A stretch of 64,000 nucleotides of DNA from Acrasis kona (Eukaryota > Heterolobosea > Eutetramitea > Acrasida > Acrasidae), in NCBI GenBank assembly GCA_026419775.2, contig JAOPGA020000585.1, positions 1 through 64,000 of the forward strand, given 5' to 3'. Positions 52,932 through 63,785 of this stretch are shown in pieces. Position numbers and translations under genes: made by a program. Under the pieces are notes generated by a model that saw only the letters and a list, made by a program, of their open reading frames with translations, was not told where the DNA came from and did not search any database. Every line of letters starts with the position of its first letter. Position 1 is the first letter of the stretch.

Positions 52932-53798
52932 ATGAATATGAAGTTTGTACTCCAAAATATTATATATGTAATACTAGAAACAACAGGGATCTTTATATAC
53001 TTATTAAGTAGCTTGTCAGTTAGAATATATGCACTCTTTGACTCTGCATCTCACCAACAATCCAAGAGTGATCCAAAGGAAGGACAACAGAGAAGTCCTT
53101 GTCCATTTTTGAACGCACTTTGCAACGATAAACATCTTCCCGTCAGTGGATCCGGAGTATCTATGACTTGCTTGCTAAGGGCTTGCAAGAAGACCACAGG
53201 GATTAATTACCTTGCAAATATACTGCTTTTAAGCAGCATCAACTTTTCTTTTCATGGACGCATTAATCTTTCTGCCAAGAATGTCACATTCAACATTGGT
53301 GATCTTGGTGGGGCATCTGGTCATTTGAGCACAGAGTACGATGCAAGCCTCACAAGAGCAGATTATCACGATGGATGTAATTCTGCTTTTAATCATAGCC
53401 TTTTCAATTCGTTAGTAAAACAAGCCAACAATGGCCGTCTTCATTTTAAAGACATTGCGAAAGTTGTCAGAAATAGGTTGCTACGTTCAAAAACCAATAA
53501 CAAGCATCATGTTTTTGGTTATTTTCAAAAATATAACATGTGGTTAATGATCACATTGTTGTTAATCTGTTTTGGTGATGGTAAAAGCATAACTCTAAAC
53601 TCTCTTGAGCAGCTGTTCATCGACGAGAAGTTACCTCAATCCACCACCCACGACCGCAACTTGAGCTTGTACGATATAGAGTCTACAAGAATGAACATTA
53701 TGTATGATTCAGGTGAGTTGAACATTGAACCCGGTAAACTATTACAGGATATTACATCACCATGGACATTGTACTTTTCAAAAAATGTAAAAAAATAA
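52932..53798 (+). CDS. Heme-thiolate peroxidase, family 2 (chloroperoxidase/peroxygenase-like)
   Basis: 288 residues, no intron. An N-terminal hydrophobic segment (IIYVILETTGIFIYLLSSLS) acts as signal or anchor. The proximal heme-thiolate motif is RSPCPFLNALCNDKHLP (family PCPxLNxLANHGxLP), with Cys as the fifth iron ligand. The distal region reads STEYDASLTRADYHDG, where the usual EHD is EYD, with S-x-x-R conserved. Family 2 peroxidases use H2O2 for halogenation, peroxidation or oxygen insertion. A second hydrophobic stretch occurs at about residues 200-212. Best known from fungi and oomycetes, so lineage transfer should be tested. Stop TAA. Confidence 0.85.
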   Translation: MNMKFVLQNIIYVILETTGIFIYLLSSLSVRIYALFDSASHQQSKSDPKEGQQRSPCPFLNALCNDKHLPVSGSGVSMTCLLRACKKTTGINYLANILLLSSINFSFHGRINLSAKNVTFNIGDLGGASGHLSTEYDASLTRADYHDGCNSAFNHSLFNSLVKQANNGRLHFKDIAKVVRNRLLRSKTNNKHHVFGYFQKYNMWLMITLLLICFGDGKSITLNSLEQLFIDEKLPQSTTHDRNLSLYDIESTRMNIMYDSGELNIEPGKLLQDITSPWTLYFSKNVKK

Positions 53799-53812
53799 AA
53801 ATTTATTTTCGG

Positions 53813-55470
53813 TTACACATCTTCGAACAATTGTCCGTTAGGTAATTTATAAACCTTGTCAGAAGGTAATTTGTGGACACCCTGCTGTATTCTTGTTAAG
53901 GCAGGGAAAATGTCTGTGCTTGGTACCGGAAAAGAATCAGAAAGTTTTGGAAAGTTGAATTCAGTCTCTAGTCCGTCCATCGCATCAAAGTCAAAAGGAA
54001 CTTCTGATCTTAATGATCGTCTCTTTTCAAGTTGTTGATTTTCGATTTTGACTTTGTAAAGTTCAGAAATTATTTTTTCCATTCTTAATGACTGCCACAA
54101 CTTTGTCCACTTGTTAAAAGTTTCAATGTAAAATGATCTTCTCAATTCCACGTATAGTCTTTTAAAGCGGTCAGGATGCATTACAAGTAGCTGTTCTGGC
54201 TTTGTCTCTACAAAAAGTTAAAAATGATGAATATGTAGAGCTTACCATTTTTAAAGAAGCTATAGATTGGTACGAGCTGACACGTGTAGTTTGACTCTTC
54301 GGTATTAATTTGTGCGTTTAGTGATTGGATCGCATCATCACTTAGATGAGGGTCGTTGTTTTTATAAAGTACCAAACACTCTCTAAGCTTTTCGTAGAAT
54401 GCTTTGACTTCTAAAGTAAACTCTGCAATGGGTTGCAATGGATCTACTTGCTTTTCCTCTTGTCTTAGCTTGGATGATGTATGTCTTAAAAGTTGCCTTG
54501 ACTCAAAAGGATTGGACTCAATGTCATCATCTATGGATTTTGTGTTATGGTACGAGTCTTCTAAAGAGTTGATATCGGATTCAAGGTCACTGCGTTGATT
54601 TAATTAAATAAATTGGTTTTGATGTACCTTTGAGATGTTTTCCTATCCTCAAGCTTTGGTGTAGGAATTAATGTTAGAGAGTCTGTTCTTCTGGTTCCTT
54701 GATGCCTCAAAATGTTGCCTATTAAATAGTGGAAAGCATCCTTAATCGTTGTGGGCTGTTTATAGTTTGTCATGTACCACCCAATGTACCCTCCATCGCG
54801 TACATACCTATCTAGACTTAATGGCCTGGTGATGTGTCTACAATGTGTAAAGAGGAAATGTCGCAGCCTACTAACCTATTTTTATCCGCTTTGTTGGCAA
54901 TGAGAAGCACGTTAGAATTTTTCTGACCTATGAGCGCTCTCCACTGGTCCACAGCTTGCACAGATTTTGGATTGGAAATGTCAAAAACAAGGATAAAGCC
55001 ATGAGCATCAAGTATCTTATCAATGCTCTTCCCTTCGCAATGTTACTAATTGTATGATCAGTTACTCACCCTTCACCTCTGTATGTGGAACATCCCAAAT
55101 GGTGAGTTTACTGTTCGGTCTTGATTTTGTTGAGTAATCTGAATTTATGATGTTGATGCCAACAGTTGGTGTATATGTCTTTGCCAGTGGTTTACCACAG
55201 TACTTTTGGGCTAATGCTGTCTTGCCAACACTGGGTCCACCTAAAATCACGATTTTTATGTTGTCTATTGCGCTAGATCTGGCAACAGGTTCTTTTGGCG
55301 TTGATGCATTCGCTGAGAACAACTTGTATATTGTGTTCATTGTTCGACTGTTGTTGGACCCTTACAATCCCATTTCTATCAAATTCGGACATCCTCCGAG
55401 AAACAGTATATGGATAACCTTTCGCAGTAATGGGAGATATTCTAGAGCTCAGATATTTTAAACTTAACAT
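53813..55470 (-). CDS. Rab-like small GTPase with long C-terminal extension
   Basis: Six exons (55470-55366, 55322-55070, 55032-54876, 54837-54628, 54589-54246, 54207-53813) give 487 residues; introns are 37-43 nt. The GTPase domain has G1 GGPSVGKTAL, a switch I Thr-containing TYTPTVGINI, G3 WDVPHTE in place of WDTAGQE, and G4 IANKADKN. A canonical G5 SA motif is not obvious. The catalytic Gln is lacking, so normal GTP hydrolysis is doubtful. After about residue 200 comes a 280-residue helical extension with no family match, and there is no C-terminal prenylation Cys. It may be a structural or ciliary RabL-type protein; that is inference. Confidence 0.82.
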
Positions 55471-55512
55471 ACACCCAAAGCAACATGATCACTATGTACA
55501 AGTTCACTAGTT

Positions 55513-56139
55513 TTATTGTTCGCCTAGACATGGTCTAATTTTATAATATTTACGAAGAGTCTTTGTCAAGTACTCCTTCTGAAGTGCTAAGTTCTGCAAA
55601 TGGTTCTTCTCCCACTTCTTTTGTTCAACCGCGTTACTTATCACCCTTTCGGATCTTGGATCTCCATAAGTGACAGTCCAGTTAGGTACGTGCTCTCGCT
55701 CTCTAATCTTTAACAAGCTGCCAATGTGACAATTATTTCCAATGATACTGTCATTCTCTAAAATTACTTTTGGTTCCAAGTTGTTCATTCTTCCTATTTC
55801 TTGTGATTTGATGATGCAACCGGCTTGTATAATATTGTTATCGCCTATGGCCAATCTCCCACTTCCATAATTTATAATGTGAACCTTCTCCTCTATGATA
55901 TTATTCTTTCCTATATGTATGCCACCGCTATTTGGTCCGCTTTCAATAATACAATGAGGATGTATAATTGTATTCGGTCCAATATACACATCTCCAGACT
56001 GACTATTCATAACAAATTCAGTCTTCATACAAACCATAGCACCTGGCTGTACCATCAATTTCAATTCGTCGGATCCAAAACCACCAGGTCCAAACTCTTC
56101 TGGAGAACTCACGCTTGGAGAACCAAATATCGACAACAT
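55513..56139 (-). CDS. DCTN6: Dynactin subunit 6 (p27)
   Basis: 208 residues, single exon. Left-handed beta-helix hexapeptide repeats are seen (GDVYIGPNTIIHPHCIIESG, IHIGKNNIIEEKVHII, LAIGDNNIIQAGCIIKS, VILENDSIIGNNCHIG). The end has the family LALQKEYLTKTLRKYY. Dynactin p27 sits in the pointed-end complex with p25 and Arp11 and helps dynein recruit endomembrane cargo. Stop TAA. Confidence 0.93.
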   Translation of the reverse strand: MLSIFGSPSVSSPEEFGPGGFGSDELKLMVQPGAMVCMKTEFVMNSQSGDVYIGPNTIIHPHCIIESGPNSGGIHIGKNNIIEEKVHIINYGSGRLAIGDNNIIQAGCIIKSQEIGRMNNLEPKVILENDSIIGNNCHIGSLLKIREREHVPNWTVTYGDPRSERVISNAVEQKKWEKNHLQNLALQKEYLTKTLRKYYKIRPCLGEQ

Positions 56140-56194
56140 GGGTTTTTTTTACAATTATAATTATTTATTAGTTCATAACACATACACACAAACA

Positions 56195-59100
56195 TTATTG
56201 CTGATCTCCCGTCAAGATTACGTGACAAGAATCACAAACTCTATTCTTCAACCCTCCAAATCGCTGAATATGCGCACGATGATTGGAACATGCATTACAA
56301 TAAACACCTCCGCAATTTCCGCACCTATGTCTCGGTTTAATTACGGAGAACTTTTTATGACAACCCATACAATTAATAACATCATGTAACAACAAATCTT
56401 GATGTGCACATATACAAGCGCTATGAGTAGAACCACAAGATATGGATCTAATTTTTTTATCACTAATGCTTTCAATTTTTAACGGCACGTTCGAGTCAAC
56501 TTCATCTCCCGTTCCTAATCTTCCGTGATTTCCGCAACCCCACGCATACAACAAAGTAGAATGGTCATTTTCATTCTCGACCAATGCGATGGTGTGGTTC
56601 TCTCCACAAGCAACTTGCACGACATGTTTTCCCGCCAATCCCTGCACCTTTGCTGGAGTAAAACTACACGATAAATTTCCGGTTCCTAGTTGACCAAACT
56701 TATTCATACCAAACATGTAAACCTCTCCATTGTCAGTTACAACAGCAGAGTGATTAGCACCAGCTGCCACCTGAACAGGTTTAATCTTTAATCTCTTAAA
56801 GTAAACATTTGGCGCCGGAGATAAAATTTTGTCCATTTCCGTTGGACCTATTCCTAGTTGACCATCGCCGTTCAAACCAAATCCAAACAAGCTACCATCC
56901 TCACAAAGCACAATCGTGTGCGATAAACCAGCTGCACACGAAATGGCCTTGTAATTGTCGTCCAAGTTGACTCGAGTGGGCTCGAGTTTGTTTTCTTGGT
57001 CGTCGTGACCAAGTTGACCTCTGCTACCTCTTCCCCACGTATATAACGCTCCTTGCTTATCAACTGCACAACTATGAAAGTCGCCCGTTGTAATGAAGGT
57101 GATGTTTTTGAGCAAGAGTGGAGCTGGCTTAAAGCACTTGTCGCTCAAAACACCCACTCCTAGTTGACCGTAGTGATTTCCGCCGAAGCTATGTATGGTT
57201 CCGTTATTATCGAGTGCTAGAGTGTGAGTCACGCTCATGCTTACTTGAATGATGTGATAGTCGTTCAATGCAACTACCATCAATGGCGTTTGACAAATAT
57301 CTGTTTGTGTTGATTCGTGACCTAATCTGCCATAATCTGATTTTCCCCAGCAGAATAGTTTTCCATCGCTGGTGGTGGCCGCGGTTGTTGATTCGGAACA
57401 ATTGATCGATTTCACATCAAGATGCAAAAAGTCTCTAATTTGTTCTGGTTTGAACGGATTGACTTCGGTGTTGAATCCATGACCTAATGCTCCGGATGTG
57501 GATTCTCCCCATGAGAATACTTCGCCTAATGGAGACATTCCTTGGTTGTTTTTTGCATTAATGGTGGATGGAGATGAGGTGGTTGGCGATGAAGATGGAA
57601 TTTCGTTTGCTTTTCCACTAATGGCGTGTGCTAAGCCCTTGACCCACATTTGATGTTCGCTGATGCTTGGACAGATCATGTCAATTGTTTTTTTTCCACT
57701 TTTTAAAGTAAGGCTGAAACTAACGTGCGCACATGCTTCCTTGTCCTTTTTGCTTTCGGTAATTCTCTTCGAAGGTGTTTGTAAGTCGGCTCCTTGGACC
57801 AAAAAAGTTTTTTGTTTTTTTGCGGTTGACAACCAAACCAAATAATTTCCGTCTTCCGAAAGTTGAAAAGTACGAAAGTGTTTCACTTTGATTTGTGAAT
57901 TGCGGTCGGCTGCAAGTCGGTTATTGTATTTTACCATTTGGCCACCTCTCTTGATGATGGTTACGCACTTGTCGGGATCCGTGAATTGGGTCTCACTGTG
58001 TGTCCTCTTTATCAAGTCGAAGGAAGTGACGGTCGTTCTTCCAAAGTTTCTTACTGACCTCTTGTCTTGATCTGACAGGAAGACTGGTTTAAATAAATGT
58101 GCGTGGAATTCTACAAGTGTGGCGAATATACTTTTGGAACAGGCAGTGTTGAGGAATGTGTCTTGGAATGATAATTCTTTGGGTGATTGAAACAAGTTGG
58201 GTGCCCAGCAGGTTGAAAGGTTGGCAACGTTCATTTTGCATTCTTTGATGTTTGATAATCTAGTAAGGAAGGAAAATAATGTGAAAGCGACGTGACTGTG
58301 TGTGAGTGGAAATGATTCAAAAAGATCAATAATCCTGGGTACGACTAGTTCGGATACGGCAACTTTCCATTGATTGTGTTTTTCTTCTTCACTAAGATTT
58401 TGAAGTGTTGTATCAATCTTTTCAATTTGATATTCTAAAAGTTTTAATTTCTTTTGTAAAATATTCTTACTTCCTAACTGAATCAAATCGTCGTAATACT
58501 CAAATGGAAATAGTGGAGCTGGTAATTCTCTAAAATACATTTTTAAAAGAGAGGCCAAGTCGTTGGGCTCTTGATTTGTAATGTCGACGCTGACTCCTTC
58601 GTTTATAGCTTGCTTCATATTATTCACATTAGTCATGTCTCCTGATTCTCTAAATAATCCAACAGGAGGATCTATTTTTGTCAGCATTTGTGATTGATTT
58701 TAATCTTACCTTCAAACATTTTTGTTTCCAAAGCAGCGGTAATCGCGAGCACAACTAGTGGTACTTTGACTTGATCTCTTTGAACTCTATTCTCTAGACT
58801 CTCTCCAAAAACGCCCAATCGAATTGAGGGCGACATTGGCTTACTACCATAGTGCGACTCACTTCTAACTCTTGTATGTCTGGGCGTTGATGTGTCAATT
58901 AATGTCTTCCCAATTACTCCTGGTTTTTGATGAGGTATAAAATTCGGTGATTGAAAAGGGGGTCTCATGGACACTCTTCTGGACTTTTCCTTTGCATCAT
59001 CATTACCGAGTGGTAGCGCTACTGGGGAGGGTTTGTTGGCGGCAGGAGGTGGTACTGGTGGTAATACTTTTTTAACCGTCGTTACCAGCACTTCTGGTTG

Positions 59101-59475
59101 CGGTTGTGGTTCATCTTTTTGTTCTTGTTCGACATCAATTTCTAGTTGATTGACTTGTTGTTGTATATTTTGTTGCACTTCTTCTAATTTCGTCTCTGTA
59201 AATTCTATTGGAGCTAGAAAGGACAAATCTTCGATTGGAGTCGAAGCATCAATTTCAAAAGAACTTGTGGCTATTTCGTGTTTTATTGGTTCGAATACTT
59301 GTTCAGAGCTGCTTTGTTTCGTAACTCTTGATAACGGAGATACAGGCGCGCTGTAGCTATTTGATGATCCATCAAAACTATGCGAGTCAATTCTTCTTTG
59401 AAAAGGAACACTGCCTCTGGGGCTAGATGTCTTGCTCTCCCACGTAGCAGTGTTCAGCTTACTCGGAGAGGACAT
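56195..59475 (-). CDS. RhoGAP-PH-RCC1-FYVE multidomain protein
   Basis: Exons 59475-58710 and 58671-56195, with a 38-nt intron, give 1,080 residues. A long Ser/Pro-rich disordered N-terminus (about 1-235) leads to a RhoGAP domain (PLVVLAITAALETKMFEDPP, then VGLFRESGD with the catalytic arginine, and FRELPAPLFP). A PH-like domain with the KKTIDMICPSISEHQMW end follows. Then come at least five RCC1 blades (SWGESTSGALGHG, CWGKSDYGRLGHE, FGGNHYGQLGVG, TWGRGSRGQLGHD, FGMNKFGQLGTG) and a C-terminal FYVE-type zinc finger (CMGCHKKFSVIKPRHRCGNC). It should inactivate Rho/Rac GTPases on PI3P-containing membranes. Stop TAA. Confidence 0.93.
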
Positions 59476-59570
59476 GTGCGTACTCAGTAATTAACGAATA
59501 AGAGTTGACCAAAACAAAAAAGCGACACAATCATGATGATGACAACGGCAAACGTCACGAGTGAAAAATT

Positions 59571-60524
59571 TTACTTTTTATTGGAAAGAACATTATACAA
59601 TACGGAGAAGGACAAGAATGCAGAAACACCGCCAAACAGAAGGGATCCATAATAGATCCATTCATTATCATCTCTCACTTCCTGTTCCGACTTGTTGGTA
59701 ATTAATTTAATGTTTCTAATCACAAGCGCTGAATCTTCCTCAGACTTTCTACACACCTGACCAATGACAAGCACATTAGCATCCACAGGGATGGTCTTCT
59801 CCACAACAATAAAGTCACCTGTGGATTTTACTTTAATGGACACCAAATTTCCTTCCTTATCCGTTTCTGATCTGGTCTCGTTGACTTTGTGAGTGAGGTC
59901 GGAATCTCCGGACTTGACCTTTTGTGATAGCATCTCAACCTCTGTGGTTCCGGAGTTCATGATGAGTTTGCCGATGAACTTTTGGTCGTCATAGTAGGGT
60001 AGATCAGAACGAGGATCTGATTTGTATTCAGTTTTGGTGGATTGCTTTAACATGTACTTGAGTTTGTCTTGTAAACTTCTTAAAGTGTCCTTCTCAATTT
60101 CTATATAGTATGGGTCTTTGATGGAATCAGTTAGGCAGAAGGGAACCATGTAAACAGCATCATGTACTAGTACGTCTCTGCTTGTTGATTTCTCGTGCTC
60201 TTTCTTGATTTTTGTTTGTTCGTCGACGACGGCGGTCTTGTGTGTAATTTCGTCGCGTCGGAGAAGATTAAATTCGTAGACTACACAGTCCACTGATCCG
60301 TTTAAGGTTTTGATTGGATTTAGGAGATGTTGTGTTGTTGCTTTTGCTTTTAATTTGACATACTCTCTTGTGTCAACTTTGTCGTAAGTGTATAATTGTT
60401 GAATTGTTGTTTCGGGTGTAATGTCCAAGTTGGTTATGGTGTCGTTGTTTTTGTAGTGTTGATACATACCATAGGATGCCCAACCACCTACTATTGCTAA
60501 TGCAGAGGTAATAACTTTGTCCAT
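59571..60524 (-). CDS. GIDE/MUL1-like membrane protein without RING finger
   Basis: 317 residues, single exon. An N-terminal transmembrane helix (VITSALAIVGGWASYGMYQH), a GIDE-like domain with KTLNGSVDCVVYEFNLLRRD and IPVDANVLVIGQVCR, and a second helix (WIYYGSLLFGGVSAFLSFSV) near the end. This is the outer-membrane MUL1/MAPL topology. The C-terminal RING, the ubiquitin/SUMO ligase part of MUL1, is absent: the protein ends seven residues after VLYNVL. No ligase activity is expected. Function is inferred to be organelle membrane related. Stop TAA. Confidence 0.72.
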   Translation of the reverse strand: MDKVITSALAIVGGWASYGMYQHYKNNDTITNLDITPETTIQQLYTYDKVDTREYVKLKAKATTQHLLNPIKTLNGSVDCVVYEFNLLRRDEITHKTAVVDEQTKIKKEHEKSTSRDVLVHDAVYMVPFCLTDSIKDPYYIEIEKDTLRSLQDKLKYMLKQSTKTEYKSDPRSDLPYYDDQKFIGKLIMNSGTTEVEMLSQKVKSGDSDLTHKVNETRSETDKEGNLVSIKVKSTGDFIVVEKTIPVDANVLVIGQVCRKSEEDSALVIRNIKLITNKSEQEVRDDNEWIYYGSLLFGGVSAFLSFSVLYNVLSNKK

Positions 60525-60881
60525 TTTGTTTCAAACTCTTAACTGTTCAGCTATCGAGGTTCTTTAATCCAGACCTTTTACAATGCAAACTGGAAAAGAC
60601 AGGAAAAGCTGATTGGAACTTTTCGAAGACAAATACCAAGAAGATTAATCTTCCAAGAAGATGCGATTAAATGATGGCGTCAATTCATTTATACCAAATC
60701 ATAATAAATGAATGAATTGTTTAAATGAAGCCAATGAAATTGAGTACATTACACCTTTCAACGTCCGTCCCCTGGAAATACTCAACAAAGTTTTACAGGA
60801 AAAATGATTTATATAAATAATGTTAAATTACATGTTACATGAGCTGTACAACCTTGAGGCAGGAAATAAATCAACTGCTCC
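60525..60881. other. Intergenic, no gene seen
   Basis: About 360 bases between the GIDE gene start and the small gene to its right. Nothing recognised. Confidence 0.45.
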
Positions 60882-61061
60882 TCAATAATATTCCCAGGCT
60901 TGTTCAAGCATTTCCCTGGCGAGAGTAATGTTCTTTGCGTCATATCCTCCTGCGAACTCCTTAGCAGCGTTAGGTTTGTCAGAGACTCTAGACTTCTTGC
61001 CTCTTGCAGACTTCTCTTCCTCTAAGTCGGTTTGGTGGAAGGCTCTCTTGTTCATGTTCAT
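60882..61061 (-). CDS. Very small basic/acidic protein
   Basis: 59 residues from ATG 61061, starting MNMNKRAFHQTDLEEEKSAR and ending ITLAREMLEQAWEYY. A TTTGCAG acceptor-like site upstream suggests a possible 5' exon. No family recognised. Stop TGA. Confidence 0.45.
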   Translation of the reverse strand: MNMNKRAFHQTDLEEEKSARGKKSRVSDKPNAAKEFAGGYDAKNITLAREMLEQAWEYY

Positions 61062-61752
61062 GTATTTTTGATTTTCTTTCTGCAAAGTTGGTTTATCACT
61101 GCACTATTAAAAGAGTTTGTTGATTGGGTATAATACTGATAGGGTGACCAAAATAGCTCACATTGATAGATCCGATGCTGTAAACTGATGGGTGATATGA
61201 TGGAACACATTTTAATTGGATGACAACAAGGCTCTGTTACACAATAATGATGACGAGCAGAAAAGCACGAATTGTAAATTATTTGATTACCATGGTAGCC
61301 TGTCACCAGCAATTCACAACAGCAGATTATTCCTTGCCTTCACCAATAAACTTTGGTCCTTCATGATTCGTTGTCGCTTCATGTAATTGGAACTTTTTGA
61401 AGAAATTTCACCGACATGAAAATAAATGTTATTCGGACGTGCGAACAGTTTCTCTGTATAATGTTATAAAGGCACCACTGAAATAGATGTAAAGGTCATT
61501 GTGCCGAATGAACATCATCCAACTAAAAGTTGCGATGAAACTCTTAATTGATGGCGCAAGAGCCACAAACTCCTTTTATTTTGTAGATTGTGCAAAGAAA
61601 GTAAACAAATCATTTTAATCGAACGCACATCACTGGACGTTTTTCAAGGTTGATAATAAAAAGTTTTCGCAACGTTGTTTTTATTGTTTACATCAAAGAC
61701 CCACTAAATAGTTCTCGTTTCTACTTTCTGCCGTTGCGTTTCCCTTAAAAAT
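61062..61752. other. Intergenic, no gene supported
   Basis: About 690 bases. An 84-codon minus frame at 61058-61312 is His/Tyr/Cys-rich but looks like chance. No RNA gene seen. Confidence 0.4.
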
Positions 61753-61929
61753 TTAATGTTGTTTCCTCGCGGGGCTTGTTCCGTGGTGGTCGGCCTCCTT
61801 GATGTCTTTTGAATGGGCGTTTCTTCTTTGCATTGTGATGGGTTCAGGAACGTCTGTATTTTGTTCGTATAATTTATAAGCGCTGTAAAGGGCAATAGTG
61901 CTGAATCCAATCTTTCTTGTGAGGCACAT
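61753..61929 (-). CDS. Possible small protein
   Basis: 58 residues from ATG 61929: MCLTRKIGFSTIALYSAYKL, then a polar basic tail. The start could be a mitochondrial or membrane-associated helix. An overlapping frame at 61704-61910 is equally long. Weak; no family. Confidence 0.3.
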   Translation of the reverse strand: MCLTRKIGFSTIALYSAYKLYEQNTDVPEPITMQRRNAHSKDIKEADHHGTSPARKQH

Positions 61930-62064
61930 CTTGTATGTTTGCTGAAGGTTGGGTGAAGTCAACCAAATTAAAAACGATTACTACCCGAAACAAAGGACAT
62001 CTTGTTGACCAAGGGTTGAATTGTACATGAATGTTGGTGACAATGAATTTAATAGAGTTCATCT

Positions 62065-63785
62065 TTATATAACAATTTCTAGTTGCTCTCGTTGACGGGG
62101 AACGATACCTTTAAATTTCATGTACTGGCACAATTGTTCTGGCACTTCCGCTAATACACTCTCGGCTAATTTCTCTATAGGCTTACCAATAAATTGCTTA
62201 TAAGGAACGAACTGAACAATATCTCTTGTCATTTTCAAATTACCGTACGTCAAAGGCCTGTCATCTGCATCCAGTATATCCATGTTAGAGAAGTCAGCAT
62301 TTCCTACACCAACAATAATAATAGACAACGGCAAAGATGATGACAAGACAATCTCTCTTACAGTTTCGTTCATATCCGATATAACTCCATCGGTCAGGAT
62401 CAAAAGGACTTGGTAACGCATATCTCCACCAGAAGAGGCAAAATTAGACGCTGTATTTATAATCTGTCCAAAATTAGTTGGTCCGTGCAACACAACATTG
62501 CTGACTGCAGTTTGATAGGCGCTCATGATACCTGCAACTCCATTAACATATAGATATTTAGGATCAATACTACAAGGGAAGCAATGAGAAACAACATATT
62601 GGGGAGGTACTTTCGCACCGAAACCAAAAACAGGATAAACATGTTTATTATCATAATAGTCAAGAATGTTGCTAATGGAATACAATGCACTTTGATATTG
62701 ATTCATTTGGTAGGGATCCCTAAAATGTAAAGAAGAAGCACTCCTTGGGTCTCCGTTTGAAGCAGTAAAGTCAATTGCGACCATCAAGGATATTTCGACA
62801 CCACCACGAATGTATTCAAGGAACGAAAATGTACGTTGGTAATGAACGGTAGAATGTAAGAAACCAGAATTTTGATAATTCTTCTTTTTTTGTTTGTTTG
62901 GCTCTATGAGTGGTAAGGTTGCTGGTTGTTGTAATAATGCGTCAAGTGATGTGTAACATAATCCAATAAGCTCATGTCTTCCGCTCTTATTGTGGTCGTA
63001 GCATTCAAAACGTAGCATTCTATGATTGTCTCCATTACACAACTTTTTGAAAAAAACATGTAAGTTTAAGATTTGATGGATGCTTACTTTTTGTGCAGTT
63101 ATAATGAAGGGTCTAAAAGTAGTGTTTAATTTGTTTGGATACATTTCAGTTTTGTGAACTTCTTGATAATCTCCGCTCTCGGTGACGCGTGAAATTACAA
63201 TAAATGGATCTATGTGTATTAGTGTTATGAAAGTGATGGAATGTACATACCTGACGAACCAAACCAATCTTTTTTATCTAATTTTGAAACGCTCAAGTTG
63301 AAAGTTACATCAGCTTGTACATTAGAAACTTGTTCGCTTCTTATAATAATTTCTCCTCTTCTTTCGTTGGGATTTTGCTTCATTACAAGGGTTTGTGTGT
63401 ACATTCCCCTATATGTGACAATGTTGGCAAGAGGACATTCGTGCTCGCCAATTAAATCTTGTGCAGAGACATTTGTTGTTGCGAAATTGTCAATATCTAG
63501 GACGAGGAATTTACACTGTTGGTTTTCTGTAGATGTAAGCATTTCACAAAGATTAAAGGTCATACTCTCAAAGTAATAGGTCACAATAATCGACTTTACG
63601 AACTTTGGGTTTAAGTTATCTTTTATCATTTCGGTACGACCGACTTCGACCCATTCCGTCTGGGGATTGTCTCTCATATACATGACAATTTGAGGATCCG
63701 ATTTTGATAAAACGTCCATATTTTTAAGTTTTCTGCATCCAAACGATAGCTCTAACCTGCTACAGAGGTCATCATTTAAACTCAT
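62065..63785 (-). CDS. Copine (two C2 domains plus vWA/copine domain)
   Basis: Exons 63785-63251, 63209-63088 and 63042-62065 give 544 residues; introns are 41 and 45 nt. C2A is CRLELSFGCRKLKNMDVLSK with SDPQIVMY. C2B has KKDWFGSSDPFIVISRV, the first Asp being completed by the splice, and CYDHNKSGRHELIG. The copine vWA-type domain holds LMVAIDFTASNGDPR (MIDAS DxTxSNG), YPVFGFGAKVPP and LLILTDGVISDM. Copines bind phospholipid in response to Ca2+ and recruit signalling partners. The 45-nt intron contains no stop in frame, so an unspliced reading would wrongly add 15 residues. Stop TAA. Confidence 0.95.

Noticed and set aside
55062-55470. Two separate small genes at the right end of the Rab-like locus
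   Set aside because: A 43-nt GTAAGG...ACAAG intron joins them in frame into one GTPase N-terminus.
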